Positions 24,201 through 35,694 of a stretch of DNA of 64,000 nucleotides are shown here, in pieces. The notes below the pieces were generated by a model. The model did not search any database. It was not told the origin of the DNA and worked only from the letters and a program-made list of their open reading frames with translations. Position 1 is the stretch's first letter. Each line of letters opens with the position of its first letter. This DNA comes from Pratylenchus scribneri (taxonomy: Eukaryota; Nematoda; Chromadorea; Rhabditida; Pratylenchidae). The stretch spans positions 620,001 to 684,000 of the forward strand of contig JAQSEB010000187.1 in NCBI GenBank assembly GCA_030063045.1, read 5' to 3'. A program made the translations under genes and the position numbers.

Positions 24201-27200
24201 AAATCAGAACAACAACAAAATAGAAACAACAAAACATTGAAAATCAGAACAACAACAAAACTTTGAAATTCAGAACAACAACAAAACATTGAAAATCAGA
24301 ACAACCAACAAAACATTGAAATTCAGAACAACAACAAAACATTGAAAATCAGAACAACAACAAAACATTGAAAATCAGAACAACAACAAAACATTGAAGA
24401 TCAGAACAACAACAAAACATTGAAAATCAGAACAACAACAAAACATTTAAAATCAGAACAACAACAAAACATTATAAAATCAGAACAACAACAAAACATT
24501 TAAAATCAGAACAACAACAAAACATTATAAAATCAGAACAACAACAAAACATTTTCCGGATACCGTACTCTTCTCTTACTTAACCATTCAATTCCTTTTT
24601 AATTTTATTTATTTTTTACAATTTTTCCAGAGTATAAATTGTTTTTTTTTCTTAATAATTTGCACATTCTAAGCCCTCAATGATAAATATTTTCAGTAAT
24701 GAGCGAAAATAAGCTAATTATGAATTTCATAAATATTTGAATATATTTTTTAATAAGAAAGAATTCAAAAAAACTTGCCTGCGAAATTCGATATCCCACA
24801 TTTGAATTCTTTCGATTTGGTTGCTGCCTACAATGCTTGATCACTCGTTGCCATTCATGGATCATCAAATAGGAGGAATCAACACCAATGGACAAAACCA
24901 AGAATGGTATGACGCAGAGTATGGAGGCAAATCGCATCCCAAAAATAAACATAAAGCCAAGGGCAGTGGCACAGGACATGAATGGAAGGACACAGGCGGC
25001 CATGGCCAAAAAAATCTGACATGAATTTATATTTAATAGGGTAAAATGTTCACTCGGACCTTTGGTGGACTGTGTTGATGCATATAAAGTGCCCGAATGA
25101 GGACGGAACAAATGGCACAAAGCATCATGACGATGAAGCCAACGGTCAAATATGGGAGCATGGAGAGGCCGGCTGCCACCATTTCATCCTCCACATATGT
25201 ATTCGATAGAACATACAACTTTAGGCGATCCGATTTATATTCTCTAAAGAAAAAAAATATTAATTGGCATATTCATTACAAATAATTGTTTAAGAAATTG
25301 ATTAGGTAATTTAGTAATTTGGTCCTTCATTTTATCAATTTTCCCAGAAATATTTTTCTTTTAGGGAAGATATACTATTCTCTCAAGTAAAGGAAGGGAA
25401 CATTTGCCTCCGCTTTCATTAAGTACCGTATTCTCTCTTCTTCTTGTTAGGAAAATTTGTGCCCTGCCCCAGGCTTCACTCAATTTCTAAAAGAAGGAAG
25501 ATTTGTGTTTTGTGATTCCCCATCGTAGTATTCCCTCTTTTTCATTCCCAAAGACAAAAGATTATTAACAAAGAGAAAAGAGGCTCATTTTTGTTCTCCC
25601 ATTGCAATTTTATTATGTTAATTATGTTTTTTAGATGCCATATTTGCTTTATGATGTAATTATAGATAATTAATTAATTAATTCAAATGATTGTGGCAAT
25701 TTTCTATTTAATTTCAATTTTCCATAATCCCTGTACCTTTCAAACCGTTCCACCATCGCTTTTTCGTAAGCCTTTACCATTTCACTGGTCCAGCCAACTT
25801 CATGTTCGGCTCGGAATTGAAATACAATCATTTTCACCTAAAAAACATCTCCAAATTACCAATTTAAATTAAAATAATATTTTATTTTCAATTCCAAATA
25901 AAACCCAATTCCTGCCGAATATTTTTTATTTTCCAATATTTTTTAATTAATTTCATAAACAAATTATTGGCCCCCTTCAATCTTTATTGAAATATTTATT
26001 TTCTTATCACGATCCCTCTTCACACTTGACCTTGATTTTCGATTTTGATCATTCACTAAAATTACATCCAATTACATTTTGTTTTGATTGTTTTGATTGA
26101 TTCGATTTGTTTGTTTTTCTTTTCTTTTTTGATCTTTAAGTCTCATTTTTAATGGCATTAGAATTGATTAGAAAAAGGGAAAACAATGTTGTGACTTTGG
26201 GAATTTTTGGTACAAATTATTATATTAGGCTTATTCCAAGTTGTTTCGTTTTGAGAAAATCGATGAAATTTAAACTAAATTGGAAAATTTTTGTCCTTTA
26301 AAAGTTTAAAACCGAAAATAGGAGAACCGGAAAATCGAAATCCCACATTGTTCAAAAGCCGAAAAACCGGGTTTTAAACCGATATTTTTGTAAAACTGCA
26401 AAATATCCGAAATTTTAAGGGTTTTTGCCCACCTCTCTTAAATTTGTGACCCTTCTTTGTTGGCTCGTCAATGCCATATCCGTTGCCAATTCCCCATCAT
26501 CGGTGGTGCCATTTTTGTTGATGGCCAATTCAGTGCCATTCATTCCAATTATTTCGTCCCCTTCAATTGGTTCATCCTTTTGTACACTCAACAATGCCTC
26601 TGTCAAATTGAATTGGCTGTCCGGGGCAAATTCTTGTTGGCTGCTGGAATCATTGTACAAATCGATGCCGAAAAAACTTTGCTACAAAATTTGGAAAAAA
26701 TAATAGTGAAAATGTCATTTTTAAGAGGGTAATGATGCCCTAAAATTTTCAAAACATGCCTGTAAAGTGATGGCACGACCAAAAATGTTGGCAATTGGAT
26801 AATCCAAATTGATTCGACTATTTTTGGGTTGGCCCGCCTTCAACAATTCATTTTGTACTTTGAAACCATTCTATGAAATGCAATTGGGATTGTTTGATTT
26901 ACCAATTCAAACAAACATAGAATGCCCGGACTGGATCATTTACTTTGCAAAAACTTCGACAAAATTGGCCAAAACTTCTGTCACCATCCTTGTTTGTTGA
27001 AGAAACCCCCAATGTAACATTCTCGTTTGCAAGATTTAAAACCTGCACAAATTAATAAAAAAAATAAAAATTTTTCAATTTTTGTATTTTAAACTTTTTC
27101 CCTATTGGAATTGTAATTTAAAGATTTATTAATTATTTTTGGAAAATCATAGAAAAATTATTCATTTCGGGCCATAAATTTTGCCCATTAAAGGAAAAAA

Positions 27201-28732
27201 ATTAGGCCAACATTTGGTCCAAAAATTCCTGAGAACGATTAATTTGCCTAAATAGAATTTTGACCACAAATTAAATCAAAATTATTTCCAAAATAATATT
27301 ATTTATTTTAATTTTAGACGTAAACCTAAATATTAGGCCTAAATTTAGTCCAAAATTCCTAGCCAAAGATAAATTCCTGGCCAAAGATAAATTCGGCCAA
27401 ATAGAATTGTGGCCATAAATTAGATTAAAATTGTTTCCAAAATATTATTTTTGTAATTTTTTGCACGTAAATTGTTCAATTTTTGGGTCATAAACTTGGT
27501 TCCCTAGCCTTTATACTAAAATTATGCCTAAAATTTTAATCTAAATAGTCCAAATAAAATTTTGTCAATAAATTAAATCAAAATTATCCCCAAAATATTT
27601 TTATTTAAATTTTTTGTGATACTTCAATTGTTTCATGAAGGTATTCCTCGCGAAGCATGTTGCCATCATCCTTGGCCAGCGCAAACAAATAAACCGCAAT
27701 GCTGGGCCCATCTTTGGAGAAGAATTCCTGGTATCGGGTGAATTCGATGCGGGCACGTGCCCCAAATGGGGAATAGCCGGTTATGTCATTTTGTTGACTT
27801 CAAATTCACAAATTATTAGTTTTATGAATTAGGGAGGGACTTACGGTGTTTTCAGAACGAAGATTCTGTCAAAATGAAAGAGGGAAAAATTAATAAATTT
27901 GCTTAAGGCAAAATTGAATACAATTATTTAAACAGACAATTTTTAGATTTTTCCCTTTTCAATATTTTCATTAAATATATGTAATTAATTTAGTAAATGA
28001 TTAAATTAAACAAAATTATCACCGGATAAAAGGTTAAGAATTAAGATTATTCTATTTATTATTGATTGGCAATTATTTTCAAAAAAATTTATACATACCT
28101 TAAAACTTCTTTTAATACCCCATGGGATTTTATTTTTCATTCAACCCTTTGGTCTCTAACTCCTTAATTTTTGGACATTTCTGAACAAATTATAGCGAAT
28201 TATTTTGTAACTCCTGCCATGAACTATGAATCCTCAAGTCGAGGGTATAGGAAATACGGTAATTCTGAATACAGTAAATGCACCTACAGGCCAATAAGGC
28301 TGATCAAAAGGCAAAGGCCCATTGCCTGCCAATCATGGTCCGCAATGAAATAGCCCCAACGGCGATAGCATCGAATGATGAAAATTACGAATCTGGGCAT
28401 TGGTTCGCCCGGCTGCTCCATTAGGAGGTCAACGGAACGCTGGAAAAATATATTCATATTTTTATTCATGGTAATTCTGGCATTAAAAAATATTCAAATA
28501 AATTCTTCACCTGTCCAACGAGAATGGAACTTCGCCTCCGTTCGGAGAATGTTCGCCCGGCGATTTGATGGCTTTGGCCAGCGGCCCTTTGCCGTAAAGT
28601 CGGTGGCAATGGTGAAGCGGAACGCCCCGCGGCGGATCCGGCTGGCATTGTGCCGGCCCGTACCGAAAATATTGATTGGGGTGAATTGGGAGAGGATGGA
28701 TTCGGTGGTGAAGGGCCTGGATCGGCCGACAT
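18228..28732 (-). CDS. Patched-related (PTR) membrane protein 2, complete
   Basis: Twenty exons on the minus strand, in transcript order: 28732-28511, 28439-28288, 27865-27845 (21-bp exon), 27797-27623, 27042-26917, 26870-26760, 26681-26433, 25837-25737, 25243-25060, 25015-24779, 23419-23273, 23230-23081, 23032-22823, 22535-22316, 21256-21076, 21034-20921, 20228-19943, 19599-19527, 18762-18725, 18680-18228. The phase closes to TGA, giving 1149 residues. It parallels PTR-1 block by block: [79 protein letters not shown]. Differences: a 74-residue Ser/Pro N-terminus, an acidic insert in loop 1 (EGDEIIGMNG), GVDSSYL instead of GVDDAYL at about 491-497 (Ser494), and a Gly/Ser-rich C-terminal tail of about 80-90 residues after FRSISRRR. 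Two introns start with GC. A 26-bp minisatellite fills intron 10. Confidence 0.88.
20229..20920. other. PTR-2 intron 16, holds a diverged family A element
   Basis: Non-coding. Besides the foldback element it contains a short GC-richer stretch near 20355-20470 (GATTAGGGTTAGGGCTACGG, then GACCCAGGGGGTCACCG, a near-palindrome) of unknown origin. Confidence 0.5.
20515..20815. mobile_element. Foldback element family A, copy 3 (PTR-2 intron 16)
   Basis: The most diverged of the family: left arm ATATCATTGAAAGCCC ... CATCCTCTAATAAG, right arm GAGCTTTCAAATGGTATATTG ... TGTTTCCTTGTTGTGCTATGACC. It sits at a different intron position from the copy in PTR-1, so the two insertions are independent. Confidence 0.6.
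23520..24559. repeat. 26-bp minisatellite (family 26), copy 2, inside PTR-2 intron 10
   Basis: About 40 units of CATTGAAAATCAGAACAA plus CAACAAAA, the reverse complement of the array at 7994-8732. Variants (AACAATAAAA, ACACTAAAAC, a truncated AATAGAAACAACAAAAC unit) recur in blocks: the run around 23690-23985 reappears around 24000-24230, indicating higher-order duplication. Both edges carry CATTTTCCGGA, the word that marks the 36-bp variant unit of copy 1. Relative to transcription, both copies lie in the same sense as their PTR gene. Confidence 0.95.
26225..26432. mobile_element. Interspersed ACCGG-rich repeat, family D, copy 1 (PTR-2 intron 7)
   Basis: Contains GAAAATCGATGAAATTTAAAC, then AAAACCGAAAATAGG, GAACCGG and AAAACCGGGTTTTAAACCG. 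It ends exactly at the 5' splice site of exon 7: read on the minus strand the join is GAGAG/GTGGGCAAAAACC, and GGTGGGCAAA-type ends are seen in many hAT elements. Related copies lie near 42.6, 48.8 and 56.4 kb. Confidence 0.6.
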
Positions 28733-31474
28733 TTTTAAGGCTTAAAAATGTTGAATGGGAATTAATTTTTCGTCAAATTTAAAGCAAAGGCAATAAATTC
28801 TCTAATAAAATGGCCGAAATTATTATCCTTTAAATATAGCACAAAATTTAAACAATTTTAAATAGCAAAAAATCCAACATTTTTTGAGTAAATTTGGCGA
28901 ATATTTTTTGCCTAATAAAAATTGACGACATTGCGCGTTAATATATTTTATTTTCCTGTGTTCTGTTCACTAAAAAATGTGACGTTAAAACAAAAACAAT
29001 CTGTGATCATTGTCATTGGAACGAAATAATCGTTCATTTTTGGAAAAGGGAATATTGGGGCAGCAGAAATTGATGAATTAATTGGGATCAAAACCGTGGC
29101 CAAGAATTTTGCCTTATATTTTGGGTCAATTGTAGGAATAGAAAATGAAAGGGGAAAATATTCTGAAATTATAGATGGATGGAAATTTGCCCTTTGCTTG
29201 ATTTCCCTAAAAAAGGCAAATTCTAGGCCTTATTTTAATGTTTCTAATTTGAGTCAAAAAAATTTGCATACAAAATTGAATTTGATCAAAATCGATTTAA
29301 ATTTCGAAAAAGAAAAATAGAAAAAGCAGTATTATATAATTTTTTTAAATCAAAACAGATTTTATCAAAGAAACCGGTTTAAAACCCACTTTGATCAATT
29401 CTACTTCTAATCTAAATATAAATCATTGGTAAGTAAAAGTCATTTAAATTTTGGCATTTTTGGGTGCTAATTCTTGGAGGTCTCATTCCTAAAAAAGCCA
29501 AAAACTCTTTCATGAGAAGGGGGTGGTTTTAGTTTGATCAATGTTATATTTGCTTTCGACAGCATTCCTTCATTCATTCGTTCTCCCCTCTTTTGCCCAT
29601 CCAAACGTCAAATCGATTTTGCGCATAAAATGCCCCGGGGAAATGCGCGAAACTTGAAAGGCGGGGGAGGAGGGGGAAAAGGCGCGGAGAAGGGCCACCA
29701 AAATATTTATTATATAAAGCGACCAACCGACTTTGATGGACTGGGGAAATATTTTATGCATGGGAAAGTCGCATGAAAGTCAATTGATGAAGAAGGGGAT
29801 AATCGAGGGAAAACATTGCCATTCCTGGCGGGGCATAAACCGGTGCAAAGGGGAATAGACGAGAATTGACCCGAAAATGGGTGATAATAGATTACCTAAT
29901 ATTCGAGATTGAAAACATAGAAGGAGCTTTGAGGCGCGTGAAAGTCAATTGAAGGAAAGGGATAATCGAAGGAAAACATTTTTTTGCCACCCCCAGCAGC
30001 GGGGGCATAAAAGGATGGAGGGGGTGGAGGAGGGAGAGGAAGGGACTAAACAAGATTGAGAACTTCTCAAAATTGATGATTACCTAATATTCTCGATCTC
30101 GATTGAACCAGTTAAACATTAAAATGATTGAATAAACCAGTGGGAGGACGGGGAATTTTGTTGAGGGAATAAACGAGATCTACCCTAATTGATGATAAAT
30201 AGATTACCAAATTTTCCCGATCGGACCACCAAACATGAAATGCGATTTGAATGATTGTTTCCTTAAGGTAAATAATATGCGCGATGAAGGAGAGGGCAAT
30301 GCGATGAATTAAAGGAGGGGCAATGCGATTAGAAAATATATATATTGTGGGGCAAAGCAACGGCCAACAATTTGAAGACGGACAAGTTGGGGGAGGGGGT
30401 GGTGGGGCCAAATTAATTGGGCGAGAAAATGCGCAGAAAGAGAGAGGCGAAAATTTGGCCTCTTCCTTCATAGACTACTCTTTCAATTCGAAGGAAGATG
30501 GGGCCACAAACAGGTTGTACCCACAAACAGTAGTAGCATACATAGACGATCGCGCAATTTTTTGTGGGGGCCAAAAGGTTGGTTGTGATTGTGAGAAAAG
30601 GGGCCACAACCCACAACATTGCGGGGCGCGCACATTTTGCTACTGCTCTACCGTGAAGGAGGGGGCAAATGGTCCTTTCGCCCCCAAAAATTTTATATTG
30701 CCCTCTTTGTTCAATAATAGGGAGGAGGTTCAATGGGCCGAAGAAGACCGAAAATGCTTTGGCCCAAACGACGGGAATGATGGGCTACTAGAAAGAGGAG
30801 GACAAATCGTTCTCGCCTCTTTCCTTTCTTAATGATCAATAGCAAATATACATATGGCCAAAAAGGAGAAACCGATGAACAGGACAAATCGTTCAGCAGT
30901 TTTAAATTAATTGAGAATGGAGTGGCCAAGGAAATATCGCATTGATTCGATGATCCATTCAACGCCTCATTCAATTCAAGAGCCAGGCGCACAACCTATT
31001 CAAAACACACTTTTCGAAGAGTTCAAAATATTAGGTACTAATAAGCTTTCTCCATTAAACTTATTTTTTACCTATTTGACCTGTGGAATGCCCTTTTAGT
31101 GAATAAATGGAAGTAAAAATAAATGTGGGATATGGTCGAGAATTGGATGAATGCAATGAATTGAACAGGCGGAAAATGAACTGCTCCAGAAAATGGGGTT
31201 CAAAAAGAGATATTCGCCAAAAAGCGACATTTTTAGCGAATACACGAAAAGGAAAGAAGGGGATTAATTAAAGGAAAATTGAAGGAGGAAAAATGACCGT
31301 CGAGATATTCGCTGATTTATATTGAAAATTCTTGATAATTTTTTTCCAAAAAATGAATGAATTTTACTTTTACCATCCATTTAATATTTTATTCGAAAAA
31401 TGATAATTAATTTGTCAAAAATATGGAAAATTCTGGGAATAAATCATTGCAAAAAATGTTGAAAATTATGTCAA
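28733..31474. other. Intergenic, no supported gene
   Basis: Upstream of PTR-2 and without recognisable exons. A 169-codon open frame at 30323-30832 (+) is Gly-rich, overlaps an open frame on the other strand and resembles nothing known to me. The interval includes a degenerate tandem duplication at 29772-30230. Confidence 0.5.
29772..30230. repeat. Degenerate tandem duplication, about 165-bp unit, 2 to 3 copies
   Basis: Successive blocks share GTGAAAGTCAATTGA, GGGATAATCGA(G/A)GGAAAACATT, GGGGCATAAA, GGGAATAGACGAGA / GGGAATAAACGAGA, GATTACCTAATATTC and a Cys-free AT stretch. Copy 1 is about 29772-29930, copy 2 about 29936-30095, and a weaker third follows. Confidence 0.6.
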
Positions 31475-31807
31475 TTAAACGAAGAATTCTCGTTGAATTT
31501 TGCCTCCGGGTTCTCGCTCCAAACTTGGGCCCAATTCATAGCTGGATTGGTCACCGCTTTTTTGTCTGAATTAATGGATAATTATATTAAACAAATAAAT
31601 GAATTAATTATTAGACAAATTGATTGATTAATTAAATTAATTTAATTGTCATTCTAATTTAAAATTATGGCCTAAAACATTCGAGTATTGTTCCCGTTGG
31701 GATGACCTGCAATAGCAAAAAGCGATTAGCAAGACGAGAAAGGCGGTGGAGAGGAGAAAAACAAGCACAAACGGCTGCTGAAAGCCGAGCAGAAGCCGAT
31801 CCAACAT
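31475..31807 (-). CDS. Small single-pass membrane protein, 63 residues, two exons
   Basis: Exons on the minus strand: 31807-31707 and 31565-31475. The junction TGCAG/GTCATC ... TTAATTCAG/ACA is a normal GT-AG intron of 141 bp, and the joined frame runs 63 codons to TAA. Residues 1-10 (MLDRLLLGFQ) are followed by one hydrophobic span (PFVLVFLLSTAFLVLLIAF) and a CYCR juxtamembrane motif that could be palmitoylated. The C-terminal 28 residues are hydrophilic (YELGPSLEREPGGK) and end in FFV. I do not recognise the family. It is too short for length-based gene finding, but the coding composition and clean splice are persuasive. Unspliced reading also stays open for about 22 codons past the donor. 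Confidence 0.55.
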
Positions 31808-32529
31808 TCGGATTTATGTAAATGATGATGCGGAATTAAAAATTGGATGGAATTGATGAGGGAAAGGAATACGGAAAATTATACATTTGCTAAATTTTAG
31901 GGAAATTAGTGGGATAAGCAACCTTGGCAACGGAGTCATATTTGAGAATGGCTGACAATTAAGGCTTGAGGGGAAAATAAATAAATATCGTTGACGATGA
32001 CAACTTACTATTTATAATTAATGTTTTTTAGAGAGTGAGGGAATGGATAATGGGATTGAGACTCAAATATTTGGAGGATAAATGGTATATGAAATTTCTA
32101 TTAGGCACTTTTATACCGCTCATTCATTCAATTTTCGTGCCATTTATGGAGCAATAAGTGTTCATTTCTATAAAAAATTCATTCATAAATGAGAAGGCTA
32201 ATTTAAAATGCTGGGCTATATGGGATATGGGCATGTGAGTTGGAATGTGGAATGCTAAAATAAATATATTCGAGAGGGATTCTCATTAGCTAATGAAGCC
32301 AAAAATTGGGGAAAGAGGTGATTGAGAAAAGGAATGGAGGGAAGGGAAAAAATGCGCAAACAAATGAAAATTGTTGGGGGAAAGAAGCCCCCAAGGAATG
32401 TGCGAACTTTGGTCAAATTAAAAAAATGCTCATAGCTCATTTATGAAAATATTTTTGGAATGAGATTGGCACAAAAATTTATTCTTTCAATTGGCAAGAC
32501 AAAGGCGGAATTTGGGAATACAAAATAGA

Positions 32530-33482
32530 TGGAATTAAGTAAAACACAAACAGACGGAATTATTCTAAGCGAAAACACAAACAGGCGGAATTATTCTAAG
32601 CGAAAACACAAAACAGGCGGAATTATTCTAAGCGAAAACACAAACAGGCGGAAATATTCTAAGCAAAAACACAAACAGGCGGAAATATTCTAAGCGAAAA
32701 CACAAACAGGCGGAAATATTCTAAGCAAAAACACAAACAGGCGGAAATATTCTAAGCGAAAACACAAACAGGCGGAATTAGTCTAAGCGAAAACACAAAA
32801 ACGGGCGGAATTATTCTAAGCGAAAACACAAACAGGCGGAAATATTCTAAGCAAAAACACAAACAGGCGGAAATATTCTAAGCGAAAACACAAACAGGCG
32901 GAATTAGTCTAAGCGAAAACACAAACAGGCGGAATAATTCTAAGCGAAACACAAATAGGCGGAATTATTCTAAGCGAAAACACAAAAACGGGCGGAATTA
33001 TTCTAAGCAAAAACACAAACAGGCGGAAATATTCTAAGCGAAAACACAAAAACAGGCGGAATTATTCTAAGCAAAAACACAAACAATCGGAATTATTCTA
33101 AGCTAAAACACAAAACAGGCGGAATTATTCTAAGCGAAAACACAAAAACAGGCGGAATTATTCTAAGCGAAAACACAAACAGGCGGAATTATTCTAAGCG
33201 AAAACACAAAAACATGCGGAATTAGTCTAAGCGAAAACACAAACAGGCGGAATTATTCTAAGCGAAAACACAAAAACATGCGGAATTAGTCTAAGCGAAA
33301 ACACAAACAGGCGGAATAATTCTAAGCGAAACACAAATAGGCGGAATTATTTAGATGTAACACAAACAGGCGGAATTATTTAGATGAAACACAAACAGGC
33401 GGAATAATTCTAAGCGAAAACACAAAAAGGCGGAATTATTTAGATAAAATACAAAAAGGCGGAATTAACCAAATGAAATATA
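32530..33482. repeat. 30-bp minisatellite (family 30), copy 1
   Basis: About 30 units of AAACACAAACAGGCGGA plus ATTATTCTAAGCG. Subtypes (GGAAATATT, GGAATTAGT, ACGGGCGG, ACATGCGG) recur in blocks, showing duplication of several units at once. The right end switches to units with TTTAGATGAAACAC in place of TTCTAAGCGAAAACAC. Families at 44.2 kb and 50.7 kb share this arrangement. Confidence 0.95.
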
Positions 33483-35320
33483 CAAAATAGGATTAAATGA
33501 ATTATAGGTGAATTTTTTGTAAAGAAATTTAATAGCAATGCCTCAATCTATATTAATTAACCAGCCTTTTTTACTTCTAACCCTAGTTAATAAATTGAAT
33601 TAAAATAATAATTTACATAGAATTTTAGAATAAAACAATAAATTGCCCAAATTGGAAGGAAAAGCATAGAAAGGGAGAAAGAATAAGGCGCCACAAGTGA
33701 AAGCTAACCAAAAGCCCGCGGGGGAGCCAGCAAACGGGCCACTCTTTCGAGAAATGCTCTTTGGGGGAAATGCCGAGGCCATCGACCCCCCATTCCACTC
33801 TCTCTATACTTGTGAACAACAAGAGTAAATATTCTCAAAAGAGGCGGCCATATGGCCCCAGCTGATTCTCTGTTTCATTGCTTTTTGTTTGCTATGTTCC
33901 CGAAGGCCATTTTCCCCTTCAATGGTTGTCGGCCTTTCCACACGTCCAACAACAGCGTTCTCCCTTCGATTTCGACTAACGGCATTCTCCCAGCAATTAG
34001 CCAGCCAAGTGGCCAGCTTTTTCCTTGCTGTTTGTTCAATGCCGTGGAAATGGCATTTTGGCCTAAAGAGGGAAACACAAAAGGGTGCTTAAACCACAAC
34101 AAGTGTTTTATTTCTTATTATTTGGGCCAATTCTTTCGGCAAGGGGACAAAGGGCAACTAATGTGTTGAAAAGATTGGATGGAATATGAAGTGGAAAAAT
34201 AATAAAATGATTGATGAATTTATTAGACAAGGGGCGAGAAAATTAAAATTGGCAATTTTTACTTAAATTGGAAAAAATTTTTCGAATTATTTTTATTGGG
34301 TTTTGGGGAAAATGATCGTTGAATCCCCAAACCATATGGATATAGGAAAAGTTGAGGGAAAAATAAATGAAAAACGAAATGATTTTTCACAAGAAAATGA
34401 TCAATTGAAAGAAAAGACTTTCAATATTTCTTTCAATTGCCCTCAAATTTAATTAATAAAACAATGACTGATTGATTGGAATTTTGGTAACTAATTTTCA
34501 TTGGCTTAAATGTGTCAACCGATACAAAGAAGAAAGTTAGCCTAGACCTTTTTCTAAAGGCTTAGAAACCTTGGGATTAAACCAGCTTTTAGATGAATTT
34601 ATTCAATTATCCTTTCTAATATGGCTATAAAAATGGATTAAATGGTTTAATAGAAGTAAAAGCAACACAACATGAATAAATATCATTGGAGTTCATTTGA
34701 AGCATATCCTGCCAAAAAACAGATATTAAATCAGAGGCAATTTTCTTTGAATTTTGACATCATCCACACCCAATAGAGAAGGGTATTTTTATTTTTAGTG
34801 GATTAAGCAAAGCGGTGGCCAATCTCTCGGATATCCATTGAGCCACCTCAATACCCTCTTTTGGCCACAGCACAGGTCCCAATTAATGGAGCCAAAGGAG
34901 GGGTCCTCCATTAGCGGATTGGCCTCCCTCCCTCCTATGTCTCCAACATTCCTCCTTTTCCCCGCCAATGGACCCCTTCAACCTCCCAGGACTAATTACG
35001 CCCATATCCAATTACCCTCTGGCTCGGCGCAACAGCACAAAAGGAGGGTATCACCCCCTTTGGACTAATTGTCCCGCCCCAAAAGCCACACGGCCCCCTT
35101 CTCCATCCATATATGGACAATGGTGCCAATGCCAAATCCCGCAATCCATTCCCCTTTGTTTTTTATAAAATTGGCTAACATTTAATCCATTAATAAATCC
35201 AATTAAAAATAATTGGAAAATCACTTATTGATTCATCAGAATCCAGCCTCCAAATAAAAAATGTGATATCCTAAACGCCATTCATTTTAATCCAGGAATA
35301 GGATAATTGAGTAATACCGA

Positions 35321-35640
35321 TTGAGTACCTGCGCCATTATTTTGGCAATTGCTCAATATTGAATCAACCATTTTGAGAAGGCGATATACCATTCAAAAGC
35401 CCTAAATGTCCTTTAAAAAGTGGCCTTATTAATCTTTTGAAAACAATTTATAAAATAAGCGAATTTTCATCATAAAATTCGGATTTATTATATATAAAAC
35501 GAATAATTAAATTTAACAGGGTTAATTTAATAATAATTTATGCCACTTTTTAGAAAACACTTTGGACATTCAAATTGGCTTGTAGCCTTCTGAGATTGGT
35601 CATTGCCTCATTGAGTTAGAGCCAAAAATTCTTGCACTTT
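35321..35640. mobile_element. Foldback element family A, copy 4
   Basis: One of the better preserved copies: it starts TTGAGTACCTGCGCCATTA, has arms GGCGATATACCATTCAAAAG ... TCCTTTAAAAAGTGGCC and TGCCACTTTTTAGAAAAC ... GAGTTAGAGCCAAAAATTC. Confidence 0.8.
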
Positions 35641-35694
35641 ATTTAATACATTCGAAATATATTTTAATGTAAATCTTTACAAATGGCCTATTTC

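Noticed and set aside
30323..30832. 169-codon frame with Cys residues
   Set aside because: Gly-run, mixed composition and an overlapping open frame on the other strand; nothing recognisable, so it is left as chance.
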